Origin: CAZFDT01 sp964518335
Lineage (GTDB): Bacteria > Planctomycetota > Phycisphaerae > Phycisphaerales > Phycisphaeraceae
DNA length: 64,000 bases
Assembly: GCA_964518335.1 (NCBI GenBank)
Contig: CAZFDT010000022.1
Coordinates: forward strand, 1 to 64,000
Direction of reading: 5' to 3'
The notes beneath the pieces were generated by a model. That model worked only from the letters and a program-made list of their open reading frames with translations, searched no databases and was not told the DNA's origin. This document shows positions 43,956 through 53,800 of the stretch, piece by piece (the stretch's first letter is position 1; every line of letters begins with the position of its first letter). The translations under genes were made by a program, and so were the position numbers.

Positions 43956-44455
43956 GACAGCAGCTCCTCGATGAAGAACCGTGTCGCAGGCTTGATCTGC
44001 TCACGAGGATAGTATGCACGGATGATCTCGAAGACTCGATCCGGTGATTCGATATTCAGATGCTTGAGGAGGAACTTCACGTCATCACGATCCATGGCAT
44101 CCACTCTCGCAGCCAGGCACTTCATCGCCAGCATGTAGTCCGCATCGGGCACGAAGACCTTGAGGTGCTCCAATTCGAGCAGGATGCGTCGGTTGTGCTC
44201 CCCACCGAGAAATCCCTTGACTGCATCGTTTAGCCAGTCAGGCCGAAGCCCTTCCCGTTCGGCGATGCGCGCCGCTGCACGACGAATGACCGATGACGGC
44301 TCAAATATGGCGTCCACATCCTTCGTGTCGGGCCGGGCATGATACACCAGGCACATCACCGCCCCGCCGTATAGGCAGACTTCACCCGTCACGCCTTCGG
44401 CAGCAAGCTCGGCATCCAGTGCATAAAGGCATGACTTGATCTGAGCGGCTTCCAT
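43952..44455 (-). CDS. Nucleotidyltransferase-fold protein (DUF6036/AbiEii-like)
   Basis: The protein is 167 residues. The N-terminal strand-loop CLYGGAVMCLVYHARPDTKD followed by VDAIF matches the GG...DxD core of minimal nucleotidyltransferases of the DUF6036/AbiEii type, which act in type IV-like toxin-antitoxin and phage defence pairs. The later DYMLAMKCLAARV segment is also typical. It overlaps the 117-residue gene downstream by 4 bases. Its place as an isolated pair between serA and hemL fits a small mobile cassette. Confidence 0.72.
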   Translation of the reverse strand: MEAAQIKSCLYALDAELAAEGVTGEVCLYGGAVMCLVYHARPDTKDVDAIFEPSSVIRRAAARIAEREGLRPDWLNDAVKGFLGGEHNRRILLELEHLKVFVPDADYMLAMKCLAARVDAMDRDDVKFLLKHLNIESPDRVFEIIRAYYPREQIKPATRFFIEELLS

Positions 44456-44464
44456 GGCATCAAG

Positions 44465-45787
44465 TTATCCCTTCGCCGCCTTGAACGCCTTGGCGGCGGC
44501 CTTGAGCGTCGCCTTCACCGCCGCTTCGTCGTGGGTGGTGCTGACGAACCACGCCTCGAACTGGCTGGGCGGCAGCGTCACGCCCTCGTCGAGCATGGCG
44601 GCCCAGAAGCGGGCGAAAGCGGCGGTGTCGCAGGTGACCGCCTGCTCGTAGTTTTCGATGGGCGTGGGACTGAAGAACGGGCAGAGCATGGACCCGACGC
44701 GTTGCACTTGCACCGGGACATGCGCTTTTTTCGCGGCGGCAGCCAGGCCGTCGGCGAGCACGGCCGCGGTGGTCTCGAGTTGCACATAGGCTTGGCCGTC
44801 CTTGAGCGCGTCGAGCGTCGCCAGCCCCGCCGCCATGGCCAGCGGATTGCCGCTGAGCGTGCCCGCCTGGTACATGGGGCCTTCGGGCGAGACCTGGGCC
44901 ATGAGGTCGGCCCGGCCGCCATAGGCCGCGCAGGGCAGCCCGCCGCCGACCACCTTGCCCAGGCACGTCAGGTCGGGCGTGACGCCGTAGAGCCCCTGCG
45001 CCCCGCCGTAGGCCACACGGAAGCCGGTCATCACCTCGTCGAACAGGAGCACCGCCCCGTGCTGATCGCACAGTTCGCGCAGCGCCTGCAGGTAGCCGTC
45101 GCGCGGTGGAACCAGGCCCATATTGCCCGCCACCGGCTCGATCGCCATGCACGCGATCTGACCCCGGAAGCGGTCGAACGCGGCGCGAGTCGCGTCCAGG
45201 TCGTTGTAGGGTACGAGCACGGTATGGCCTGTCACCGACTCGGGCACGCCCGGCGATGAGGGCACGCCATGCGTCGTGGCGCCGCTGCCGGCCTGGACGA
45301 GCAGGGCATCGGCGTGGCCGTGGTAGCACCCGCTGCACTTCACCACTTTCGGCCGGCCCGTCGCGGCGCGGGCCAGACGGATCGCGCTCATCGCCGCCTC
45401 CGTGCCGCTATTGACGAAGCGCACCTTCTGGATGGAAGGCACGGCCTCGATGACCATGGCGGCAAGTTGCGACTCGGCCTCGGTGGGCATGCCGAAGCTC
45501 GTGCCGTGGCTGGCGGCCTTCGACACCGCCACGATCACGCTGTCGGGCGCGTGACCAAGGATCAACGGACCGTAGCTGCCCACGTAGTCGATGTAGGTGT
45601 TGCCGTCCAGATCGGTGACGCGGCAGCCGCGGCCCTCACTGATGAACACCGGGTCCCGCCCGACCGCCCGGCAGGACCGCACCGGCGAATTCACGCCCCC
45701 CGGCAACAGCGCCCGTGCCCGCGCAAACGCCTTGGCGGAGTTGGCGTAACGATCAACTTTCACGGCAGCGGCGGTAGTCATGGGCAT
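44465..45787 (-). CDS. hemL: HemL, glutamate-1-semialdehyde 2,1-aminomutase
   Basis: The protein is 440 residues from ATG 45787 (MPMTT). ATG 45781 is equally possible. PLP-enzyme class III motifs are clear: PGGVNSPVRS, RFVNSGTEAAMSAIRLAR, LLFDEVMTGFRVA and the Schiff-base Lys in CLGKVVGGGLP. It makes 5-aminolevulinate in the C5 tetrapyrrole pathway, upstream of the AhbC-like step encoded in this window. Confidence 0.95.
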   Translation of the reverse strand: MPMTTAAAVKVDRYANSAKAFARARALLPGGVNSPVRSCRAVGRDPVFISEGRGCRVTDLDGNTYIDYVGSYGPLILGHAPDSVIVAVSKAASHGTSFGMPTEAESQLAAMVIEAVPSIQKVRFVNSGTEAAMSAIRLARAATGRPKVVKCSGCYHGHADALLVQAGSGATTHGVPSSPGVPESVTGHTVLVPYNDLDATRAAFDRFRGQIACMAIEPVAGNMGLVPPRDGYLQALRELCDQHGAVLLFDEVMTGFRVAYGGAQGLYGVTPDLTCLGKVVGGGLPCAAYGGRADLMAQVSPEGPMYQAGTLSGNPLAMAAGLATLDALKDGQAYVQLETTAAVLADGLAAAAKKAHVPVQVQRVGSMLCPFFSPTPIENYEQAVTCDTAAFARFWAAMLDEGVTLPPSQFEAWFVSTTHDEAAVKATLKAAAKAFKAAKG

Positions 45788-46274
45788 AGTGTAACCATGC
45801 TGTCGGCTGGGCATGTCCGCCAGGATCCACGCCCCCGGGTGCGCTTCAAAGCATCCGCCCTTCATCCGCACCACCCTAACGAAAGGGCCTCGCGCCGGGT
45901 TGATCGCCAGTTCGTTCATGGCCGTTGCTCATCTCGACGGAACGGATACGTTTGGCGCGTTGCCGGGCCGATGGACTGGCCAACTCAACTCAACTTGTGG
46001 CTGCATGCAACAAGCTGCAGGATCCGACCAACAAGTTGATTCGCCCGGTCGAAGAGCGCGCAGACCGGTCCTGTAGTTTGGTTTATGTTAGCATACCGGC
46101 GGCCTGGCGTCAAGGTGGGGATGTGCGTCGCCGGGCGTTTGGCGAGCGGTGGGCCTTGCGATATGATGCCCGGCTCACCGCACCCCGGGCTCGGAGCTGG
46201 CCCGGCGGCAAGTTGGCGGTCCCCCGGCCCCGGAAGTGCGAAGCCGGGAACCTCGGCTCCTTTAGGATTTCCCC
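45788..46274. other. Gap between hemL and rpsO; holds the rpsO promoter and leader
   Basis: 487 bases with no gene found. Its left part (45788-46130) carries no convincing feature beyond a divergent promoter region for hemL. Its right part holds the rpsO promoter (46139-46167) and a GC-rich 107-base leader with several possible stems. Confidence 0.5.
46139..46167 (+). promoter_or_regulatory. rpsO promoter
   Basis: TTGGCG (46139-46144), a 17-base spacer and TATGAT (46162-46167). The transcript would have a leader of about 100 bases before rpsO. Confidence 0.6.
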
Positions 46275-46541
46275 ATGCTCACCGCCGAGCAAACGAATCA
46301 GGTTGTCTCCTCGCACCGTCGCAGCGATAAGGACTCGGGCTCGCCCGAGGTTCAGATCGCCCTGCTCACCGAGAAGATCCGCCAGCTCACCGGGCATCTC
46401 AAGACGCACGCCAAGGACCACAGCTCCCGCCGCGGGCTGCTCATCATGGTCCACAAGCGTAACCGGCTGCTCAAGTACCTGGCCCGCGTCAACCGCCCGG
46501 CGTACCAGGACCTGATCACCAAGCTGGGCCTGCGCAAGTAA
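46275..46541 (+). CDS. rpsO: RpsO, 30S ribosomal protein S15
   Basis: The protein is 88 residues, the standard length. The S15 signature is complete: SGSPEVQIALLTEKI, the HSSRRGLL loop (here DHSSRRGLLIMVHKRNRLL) and YLARVNRPAYQDLITKLGLR. It binds 16S rRNA in the central domain of the small subunit. AGGA lies 7 bases before the ATG. S15 commonly represses its own mRNA through leader structure; the GC-rich leader here could allow that. Confidence 0.97.
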   Translation: MLTAEQTNQVVSSHRRSDKDSGSPEVQIALLTEKIRQLTGHLKTHAKDHSSRRGLLIMVHKRNRLLKYLARVNRPAYQDLITKLGLRK

Positions 46542-46629
46542 ACGATCTGGCCATGGGTCACAGGCCACGTCGCCTCGTCGCTGTCGTGCGCGCACACGTG
46601 CATCGACGCGGATCGGATACATTGACGCC

Positions 46630-47721
46630 ATGGAGCACCTGATTCCCGCCGAGTGGTTCGTTGGTCTGTCCACGTGGCTGCTGCTGATCATCGGCGTCGT
46701 CGCGTTGGCCGCGCTGATCAAAGGCGCCGACTTGCTCGTCGATGGCGCGTCGGGCCTGGCGTATCGACTGGGCATGTCCAAGGTCATCGTTGGCGCGACG
46801 ATCGTATCGCTGGGCACAACCAGTCCCGAGTGTGCCGTGTCGGTGATGGCGGCGTGGCAGGGCGAAGCGGGCCTGGCGCTGGGCAACGCGGTGGGGTCGA
46901 TCATCGCCGACACGGGATTCATCTTCGGCTTGGGCTGCCTGCTGACCGTGTTGCCCGCCGATCCGTTTGTGCTGCGGCGTCAGGGCATGATCGACATTGC
47001 GGCCGTGGCGTTGCTGGCGTCGCTGTGCTACGGGGCCTACGCGCTCCACGGCGATACGGCGGCGCTGGGGCGGCCGGTGGGCGTGCTGCTGCTGCTGCTG
47101 TTGATCGCCTATATGTTGGTCTCGGTGCGATGGAGCCGCTCGCACCCGCAGGGCGAGCCGTTCCAACTGCCCGACGCCGTGGCGCGCCCCCACCCGGTTG
47201 CCGCGGTCATCCCCGAGCCGGAATCGTCACTGCGCAGCGTGACGACGCTGATCCTCTTCGGCGTGGTGGGCCTGGCGATCGTGATCGTGTCCAGCCACGT
47301 GCTGGTGCAGGCGGTGACGCAGTTGGCCGAGCGCTGGGGTGTGCCGCAGGTGGTCATTGCCGGCACGATCGTGGCGATGGGCACATCGTTGCCGGAGCTG
47401 GTGATCGGGATGACGTCGATCCGCCGGGGCCATCCCGAGCTGCTGGTGGGCAACGTGATCGGGGCCGACATTCTCAACGTGCTGTTCGTCACGGGGGCGG
47501 CGGCGTTCGCCAAGCCGCTGCCGATCATCGACCCGACGGCACGGCCGCCGGAGATTTTTCTTCTGCTGCACTTGCCTACCATGCTGCTGGTGGTGGGCCT
47601 GTTCGCCGTGTTCATCTTCGCGTCGGTGCGTCGGCAGCGGTTTCAGCGGTGGATGGGCCTGCCGCTGGTGCTGATCTACGTGGCTTACGTGGCGGCGCCG
47701 CTGTTCATGCGTGCGGCATGA
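46630..47721 (+). CDS. CaCA-family sodium/calcium exchanger
   Basis: The protein is 363 residues. The two inverted alpha repeats are visible: VGATIVSLGTTSPECAVS in the first half and GTIVAMGTSLPELVIGMTS in the second, each followed by a GN-V-G-A/S-D segment (NAVGSIIAD, NVIGADILNV). About ten membrane segments. It exchanges Na+ or H+ for Ca2+ across the inner membrane. Its stop is followed at once by a hairpin used as the terminator of the opposite-strand gene. Confidence 0.9.
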   Translation: MEHLIPAEWFVGLSTWLLLIIGVVALAALIKGADLLVDGASGLAYRLGMSKVIVGATIVSLGTTSPECAVSVMAAWQGEAGLALGNAVGSIIADTGFIFGLGCLLTVLPADPFVLRRQGMIDIAAVALLASLCYGAYALHGDTAALGRPVGVLLLLLLIAYMLVSVRWSRSHPQGEPFQLPDAVARPHPVAAVIPEPESSLRSVTTLILFGVVGLAIVIVSSHVLVQAVTQLAERWGVPQVVIAGTIVAMGTSLPELVIGMTSIRRGHPELLVGNVIGADILNVLFVTGAAAFAKPLPIIDPTARPPEIFLLLHLPTMLLVVGLFAVFIFASVRRQRFQRWMGLPLVLIYVAYVAAPLFMRAA

Positions 47722-47748
47722 AAAAGCCCCGCGCCGGGGCGCGGGGCT
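47721..47748 (-). terminator. Terminator of the first Calx-beta gene
   Basis: Perfect 9-bp stem AGCCCCGCG/CGCGGGGCT with 6-base loop. On the minus strand it is followed by TTTTT. It overlaps the last base of the exchanger stop codon. Confidence 0.75.
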
Positions 47749-47775
47749 GACGAGCGTCGAGGCCGTGCGGACGAA

Positions 47776-48597
47776 TCACGCCCACTTGCCGTCGTTGTCC
47801 TCGATGGTGCCGACGCCCACCGCCTTGCCCAGCGTGGCGTTGGAGGGGTTGGTCAGCGTGATGTAGAACTCCTCGAACAGCCGCTTGGCCTCGATGGTGT
47901 CGCCGACGATCTGCACGGCGATGCTCTTGACGGTCTCGCCGATGTTGAAGGTCAGCGTCTGCAGAGGCACGGCGATGTAGTCTTCGGGCGCGGTGGCGGT
48001 CCCGGCCGAGGACTTGTAATCGACGGTCACGACCTGGTTGTGAACCTTGCTGAGCGTGACGGTGAAGAAGACGGTCTTGGTGCCACTGTTGCCTTCGACG
48101 ACCTGCACGTCGTTGATGCTCAGCGAAGGCGAGGCGCTGTTGTTGTCGAGGATGTAGCCGACGGCATAGGCCTTGGTGACCTTGGCGTTCTTGGGCTTGA
48201 AGAGCTGGACGCCGAAGACCTTGGTGTTGTTGGGGTCGTCGTTGCCGATGAGGTTGACCACGATGTATTGGTTTTTCTGGCCCTTCTTGAAGACGAGTCG
48301 GCCCTGGGCGTAGTGGAAGTCGTCGCCCCACACGGCGTGATCGGGATTACCGGTGAGCATGATGGTGCGATACTTGACGACGGACTTGACGTTCTGGGCG
48401 CCGAGGCGTCGGACCTGGAAGACGACCTGGCCTGGATCGGCGAGGGTGCCTTCGACGCCGGAGGAATTGTTGATGCGCAGTTGGATGGGGGCCTTGGCCG
48501 ACAGGAGCAGGCGCGGCTCCATGGCTTCGAGGCCTGTCCACTGGGGGTTCTGATCGCGTGCTGACGTGCCTGCTTCCAGCGATCGAGGTGGGATCAT
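47776..48597 (-). CDS. LEPR-xLL/Calx-beta protein, paralogue A
   Basis: The protein is 273 residues from ATG 48597 (AAAGGA upstream). The N-terminus has LEAMEPRLLLSA. Two Calx-beta-like units follow: one at about residues 45-150 (GVEGTLADPGQVVFQV...VFGVQLFKPKNAKVTK) and one at about 155-265 (INDVQVVEGNSGTKTVFFTV...EEFYITLTNPSNATLGKAVG). Calx-beta domains bind Ca2+ and occur in adhesins. It is the most diverged of the three paralogues. Export route is not known, but the LEPR motif marks surface proteins. Confidence 0.82.
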   Translation of the reverse strand: MIPPRSLEAGTSARDQNPQWTGLEAMEPRLLLSAKAPIQLRINNSSGVEGTLADPGQVVFQVRRLGAQNVKSVVKYRTIMLTGNPDHAVWGDDFHYAQGRLVFKKGQKNQYIVVNLIGNDDPNNTKVFGVQLFKPKNAKVTKAYAVGYILDNNSASPSLSINDVQVVEGNSGTKTVFFTVTLSKVHNQVVTVDYKSSAGTATAPEDYIAVPLQTLTFNIGETVKSIAVQIVGDTIEAKRLFEEFYITLTNPSNATLGKAVGVGTIEDNDGKWA

Positions 48598-48723
48598 CGG
48601 GGGTCCTTTCGAACGATGAGGACTCATGCCGACCCGCCTGCTTCCACCGTGGAAAAAGCCGGGACCGACCGTGGGATGGCGGTACTTGAGGGGTACAACG
48701 CCCCCTGGAAAAATGTAGTTCAG

Positions 48724-48749
48724 AAAATGTCGGGGCCGACCCCGATTTT
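48724..48749 (-). terminator. Hairpin downstream of paralogue B
   Basis: TCGGGG (48730-48735) pairs with CCCCGA (48740-48745), loop CCGA, flanked by AAAA and TTTT. It could terminate the minus-strand gene at 48849. Short stem. Confidence 0.45.
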
Positions 48750-48848
48750 CCGCCGGTTTTTCCGCATCACCGCGCCATGTGGCAGACGTGCGACAGCCGC
48801 CTCAACCGTGTGAGTTTGCGCGCACGCACTGATCTGCGCCATCCGACA

Positions 48849-49676
48849 TCACACCCGGCTGTCGGGGCGATCGTTGTCTTCGATCGTGCCCGTGCCCACG
48901 GCCTTGCCCAGGACGGCATTGGTGGGGTTGGACAGCGTGATGAAGAACGTCTCGAAGAGCTTCTGGGCCGGGATGGTGTCGCCGACGATCTGCACGGGGA
49001 TGCTCTTGACGGTCTCGCCGGGCTGGAAGGTCAGGGTCTGCAGGGGCACGGCGATGTAGTCCTCGGGGGCGGTGGCGCTGCCCGCCGACGACTTGTATTG
49101 CACCGTCACGACCTGGTTGCTCGATTTGCTGAGCGTGACCTGGAAGAACACGGTCTTGGTGCCGTTGTTGCCCTCGATGACGGCGATGTCGTTGATGGCC
49201 AGCGTGGGCGTGGCGCTGTCGTCATCGAGGATAGTTCCAACGCCGACGGCCTTGGCGAGCTTGGTCTTCTTGGGCTTGAAGAGCTGGACGCCGAACTTCT
49301 TGCTGTCCTCGGCCACGCCGTCACCGATGAGGCTGACGACGATCTGTTTGGTTTTCTGCCCGGGCTTGAAGACGAGCTTGCCCGCCACGGCCTGCAGATC
49401 GGCGCCCAGCACGGCGGCGTCGGCGCTCTGCAGCGCGATCGTGCGGTACTTCACCACCGCCTTGCTTGTCGTCGAACCCAGCCGCTTGACCACGAACACG
49501 ATCTGGCCGGGGTTGGCGGCGCTGCCCTCGGCGCCGGCGGCGTCGAGTATGCGGAGCTTGCTCGCCGGGGTCGCCGCCATCAGCAGCCGCGGCTCCATCG
49601 CCTCCAATCCCGACCAAACCGGGCGGGCCTGACTGGCATCCACATCCGTGCCGTCAATCATCGGTCGTTGCATCAT
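48849..49676 (-). CDS. LEPR-xLL/Calx-beta protein, paralogue B
   Basis: The protein is 275 residues. It has LEAMEPRLLMAA at the N-terminus and the same two-domain plan as its neighbours: an N-terminal degenerate Calx-beta-like unit (AEGSAANPGQIVFVVKRLG...FGVQLFKPKKTKLAKAVG) and a standard unit (INDIAVIEGNNGTKTVFFQV...FITLSNPTNAVLGKAVGTG). The middle YKSSAGSATAPEDYIAVPL block is identical in paralogue C. Probably surface-exposed and calcium-binding. Confidence 0.85.
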   Translation of the reverse strand: MMQRPMIDGTDVDASQARPVWSGLEAMEPRLLMAATPASKLRILDAAGAEGSAANPGQIVFVVKRLGSTTSKAVVKYRTIALQSADAAVLGADLQAVAGKLVFKPGQKTKQIVVSLIGDGVAEDSKKFGVQLFKPKKTKLAKAVGVGTILDDDSATPTLAINDIAVIEGNNGTKTVFFQVTLSKSSNQVVTVQYKSSAGSATAPEDYIAVPLQTLTFQPGETVKSIPVQIVGDTIPAQKLFETFFITLSNPTNAVLGKAVGTGTIEDNDRPDSRV

Positions 49677-49760
49677 CTGGCTCCATTTTCCTGGGGACTC
49701 CCCCCCACCGAGTCCCCCACTTTAGCCCTTCGTGCCGCTCCACGCCACCCCCTGGCGGGC

Positions 49761-49791
49761 AAAAAAAGCCCCGCGCCGAGGGCGCAGGGCT
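49761..49791 (-). terminator. Terminator of paralogue C
   Basis: AGCCCCGCGCC (49767-49777) pairs with GGCGCAGGGCT (49781-49791), 10 of 11 positions, loop GAG, followed on the minus strand by seven T. Nearly the same stem as the hairpin at 47725-47748. Confidence 0.75.
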
Positions 49792-49826
49792 GGGTCTGGG
49801 GCCGGGGTTCGAGAGGCGGGGCCGGG

Positions 49827-50648
49827 TTATTGATCGTTGTCCTCAATGGTGCACTCGCCCACGGCCTTGGCGATCGTGGCGTTGGTGGCGTTGGAGAGGT
49901 TCATGAAGAACGTCTCGAAGAGCTTCTTGGCGGGGATGGTGTCGCCGACGATCTGCACGGCGATGGTCTTGGAGGTTTCGCCGGGCTGGAAGGTGAGGGT
50001 CTGCAGGGGCACGGCGATGTAGTCCTCGGGGGCGGTGGCGCTGCCCGCCGACGACTTGTACTGCACGGTCACGACCTGGTTGTGCGTCTTGCTGAGCGTG
50101 ACGGTGAAGAGCACCGTCTTGGTGCCGTTGTTGCCCTCGACGACGAAGATGTCGTTGATGCTGATGGCGGGGTTGTTGCCGTCGTCATTGGCGATGGTGC
50201 CGATGCCCACGCTCTTGGCGAGCTTGGTGTTCTTGGGCTTGAAGAGCTGAACGCCGAAGCGCTTGCTATCCTCGGGCAGGTCGTTGCCCACGAAGTTGAC
50301 AGTGATGAACTTGGTCTTCTGCCCGGGCTTGAACACGAGCTTGCCGGTGACGGCCTGCAGATCGGCGCCGAGCGTGGCGGCGTCCACCGACTGAAGCTGG
50401 ATCGTGCGGTACTTGACCACGGCCTTGGTCGTGGCGTCGCCGACGCGCTTGACCACGAAGTTGGCCTTGCCGGGGGTGGCGGCGCTGCCCTCGGCGGCCG
50501 AGGCGTTGAGAATCTTGACCTTCGACGCGCCGACGACGGCCAGCGGCGCGACCGACATCAGTGTGCGGGCTTCGAGGCCCTCGAGCCCCGCCCACTGCTC
50601 CTGCGAGGTGTCGCAGGCCGAACCAGGCTGATCGATAGCGTTCATCAT
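49827..50648 (-). CDS. LEPR-like/Calx-beta protein, paralogue C
   Basis: The protein is 273 residues from ATG 50648 (50645 equally possible; AAGGA upstream). The N-terminal motif is degenerate: LEGLEARTLMSV, with Ala in place of Pro. The two domains match paralogue B closely (INDIFVVEGNNGTKTVLFTV and FFMNLSNATNATIAKAVGE). A signal of recent duplication is the shared block from YKSSAGS to LQTLTF. Confidence 0.83.
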   Translation of the reverse strand: MMNAIDQPGSACDTSQEQWAGLEGLEARTLMSVAPLAVVGASKVKILNASAAEGSAATPGKANFVVKRVGDATTKAVVKYRTIQLQSVDAATLGADLQAVTGKLVFKPGQKTKFITVNFVGNDLPEDSKRFGVQLFKPKNTKLAKSVGIGTIANDDGNNPAISINDIFVVEGNNGTKTVLFTVTLSKTHNQVVTVQYKSSAGSATAPEDYIAVPLQTLTFQPGETSKTIAVQIVGDTIPAKKLFETFFMNLSNATNATIAKAVGECTIEDNDQ

Positions 50649-50817
50649 CGTGTCCTTATCTCCCAACCCTGTAACGCAACCGGAGGCAGGTTGGCGCCTC
50701 CGGGCGGCCCGGATGCGACCCACCACCATGGCGGGCCGTGCGGGAAATGTAGCCCCGAAAATGCCGCGGTCAAATGGATTCGCCGCAAATTTCGCAGCAC
50801 GTTGGCGGCCGGACATG

Positions 50818-50846
50818 GAAAGGCCCCGCGCCGTGGCGCGGGGCCT
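50818..50846 (-). terminator. Hairpin downstream of the long Calx-beta gene
   Basis: Perfect 12-bp arms AGGCCCCGCGCC (50821-50832) and GGCGCGGGGCCT (50835-50846). On the minus strand only TTCC follows, so termination efficiency is uncertain. Sequence resembles the two hairpins at 47725 and 49767. Confidence 0.55.
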
Positions 50847-50879
50847 GAAAAGAGCTGAGCTATGTCCGACACGGCATCA

Positions 50880-53800
50880 TTACGGGGCGGGAGGGGCATC
50901 GTCATCGAGGATGTTGGCCACGCCCTGGCTGTCCTGGATGTCCGCCTCGCCTTGGGTGACGGCCAGCAGGTTGAGCACGAATTTCTCGTCAGGCTCGATG
51001 TCGGTGTCACCGACCACGAACACGTCCACGAACTTGGTGGTCTCGCCCGGCGCGAACGTGACGCTGCCGCTCTTGCTGATGTAGTCAATGCCCGGGCCCG
51101 CCGCTGCGCCGCCGGTGGCGTCGATGTCCGCCGTTTCGTAGGTCACGGTGATCGGCTGGTTGCTCGGCGCCGACAGCGTGATGGTGAAGCGGAAGGCCTT
51201 GAGGCCGCCGTTCTCCTCGTCGTTGTCGGTGACCACGCTGCCGCTGAAGCCCACGGCGTCGGAGACGTTGACATCGGGCTTCACGTCGTTGTCGGTGATC
51301 GTGCCGATGCCCTGGGCGTCGGTGATCACGGCGTTGGTGGCGTTGCTGAGGTTGACCGTCAGCGTCTCATTGCCCTCGGTGACCAGGTCGCCGATGATCG
51401 GGACGATGATCGTCTGTGTGTTGGGCCCGCCGACGGTGAAGTTCAGCGTGCCGTTCACGGACGTGTAGTCCACGCCCGCGGTCGCGGTGCCGGGGGCGGT
51501 GGCGTAGTTGACGCTGACAGGCTGGTTGATTTCGCCTGCCAATGTGACGGTGAAGACCATGTTGGTCGTGCCCGCATCGCCTTCGGTGACGGTCACGTCG
51601 TTGATGGTCAGCGACGGGGTGCCGTCGTCATCGGTGATGGTGCCGATGCCCTGGGCGTCCACGATGGAGGCGCCGGTGGCGTTGCTGAGGTTGACGAAGA
51701 AGGTCTCGCTGGCCTCGGGCGTGGTGTCGCCGTTGATGGTGACCTGGATAACCTTGCTGGTTTCACCGGCGTTGAAGGTGAGTGTGCCGTTGGCGGCCAC
51801 GTAGTCGCTGCCGGCGGTCGCCGTGCCATTGGCGGTGGCGTAGTTGACGGTCACCGGCGTGGCGCCCGTGCCCGTGAGCGTCACGGTGAAGGTCAGGAGC
51901 TTCGTGCCCGCGTCGCCTTCGGTGATGGCCACGTCGTTGATCGCCAGCGTGCGGGTGCTGTCGTCGTCGGTGATGGTGCCGATGCCCTGCGAATCGACGA
52001 TCGTCGCGCCGCCGGTGGCGTTGCTGAGGTTGACGAAGAAGGTCTCGTTGGCCTCGGGGGTCGTATCGCCGATGATCGGGACGAAGACCTGCTGGGTGGT
52101 CTGGCCGGGGCTGAACGTCAGCGTGCCGCTGGCGGCGGTGTAGTCGCTGCCCGCCGTGGCCGTGCCGTTGGCCGTGGCGAAGTTCACCGACACAGGCGTG
52201 GTGCCCGTGCCGCTGAGCGTCACCGTGAAGATGGCGAACTTCTGCCCGGCGTCGCCCTCGGTGATCGTCACGTCGTTGATCGACAGGCTGCGGACGGCAT
52301 CGTCGTCGGTGATAGTGCCGATGGCCTGGCCGTCACCAATGGTGGCATTGACCGGGCTGCTGAGGTTGACGAAAAATACTTCGCTGGCCTCAGGCGTGGT
52401 GTCGCCGATGATCGGCACAGTGATGGTCTGCGTGGTCGTGCCCGCCGGGAAGTTCACGGTTCCGCTGGAGGCGACGTAGTCGCTGCCGGCGGTCGCCGTC
52501 GAGTTGGCGGTGGCGTAGTTGACGCTCACCGGCAGGCCCGCCGCCTGCGACAACGTCAGGTTGAACGTCAGCAGTTTCTGGCCGGCATCGCCCTCGGTGA
52601 TCGATGCATCGGCGATCGACACCTGCGGCGGCAGGTCGTCGTTGACGATGGTGCCCTGGCCCTGGTTGTCGCCGATCGTCAGTTTCTGCGGATTGCTGAG
52701 ATTGACGAAGAAGGTCTCGTTGGCCTCGAGCTTGGTATCGCCGGTGACGTTGACGATGATCGTCTTGGTGATTTCGCCGGGGGCGAAGGTGAGCGTGCCG
52801 GCCAGGGGCGTGTAGTCGTCGTCGCCGGCGGTGGCCGTGCCGTCCACCACCTGGAAATCCACCGTCGCCGTCTCGGTCGCCGGCGTGTTGAGGTTCACCG
52901 TGAAGATGAACTGCGTGGCGCCGGCGTTGCCCTCGTTGAGCGAGACGTTGTTGATCGTCACGACCGGGGCGGCGTCGTCGTTGACGATCGTGCCCTTGCC
53001 CTGGTTGTCGGTCAGCACGACCTTGTCGGCGGGCAGGCTGGGGTTGGACAGGTTGACGAAGAAGTCCTCGTCGGGCTCGACCGAGTTGTCGCCGATGATG
53101 TCGATCTCGATGGTCTTGCTGGTCTCGCCGGGGGCGAAGGTGAGCGTGCCGGTCTGTGACACGAAATCGACGTCGGCCGTCGCCGTCCCGCCGCTGGTGG
53201 CGTAGTCGACGGTCAATTCCTCGTCGAGCTGGCCGTTGAGGCTGACGGTGAACACGGCCTTGGTCGTCTGGCCGTTGCTGCCTTCGACGACGCTCACGTC
53301 ATCGATGCGCAGCGACGGGGCGCCGTCGTCGTTGAGAATGTTGCCCACGCCTGCGGCGTCGACGATGATCGCGTTGGTCGCCTTGCTCAGGTTGACGATG
53401 AAGGTCTCGTCGAGTTCGGCCTTGGTGTCGCCGTTGACGAGCACGGTCACATTCTTGCTCGTCTCGCCGGGCAGGAACGTCAGCGTGCCGTTGGTCGGCT
53501 GGTAGTCGTTGTCGGCGGCCTTGGCGGTGCCGTTGGACGTCTGGAAATCCACCGTCACGGTCTTGTCGTGCGAGTTGGACAGGGTGACATTGAAGGTGAA
53601 CGCGGTCGTCCCGGCGTTGCCCTCGTTCTGCGACACGTCGTTGATGCGGACGGTCGGCGTCTGCGACTGCGGCCCGGCGCCGTCGTCGTCGTTGATGATG
53701 CCGAAGCCCGTCTTGCGCTTGATCTGGCCGTTCTTGGCGCCGGTGAGATTGACGACGAACGAACGATCGGGCTGCTGGGTGTTGTTGCCCACGATCGTCA

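Noticed and set aside
50862..53159. 765-codon repetitive open frame antisense to the Calx-beta gene
   Set aside because: Its repeats are mirror images of the Calx-beta repeats on the coding strand.
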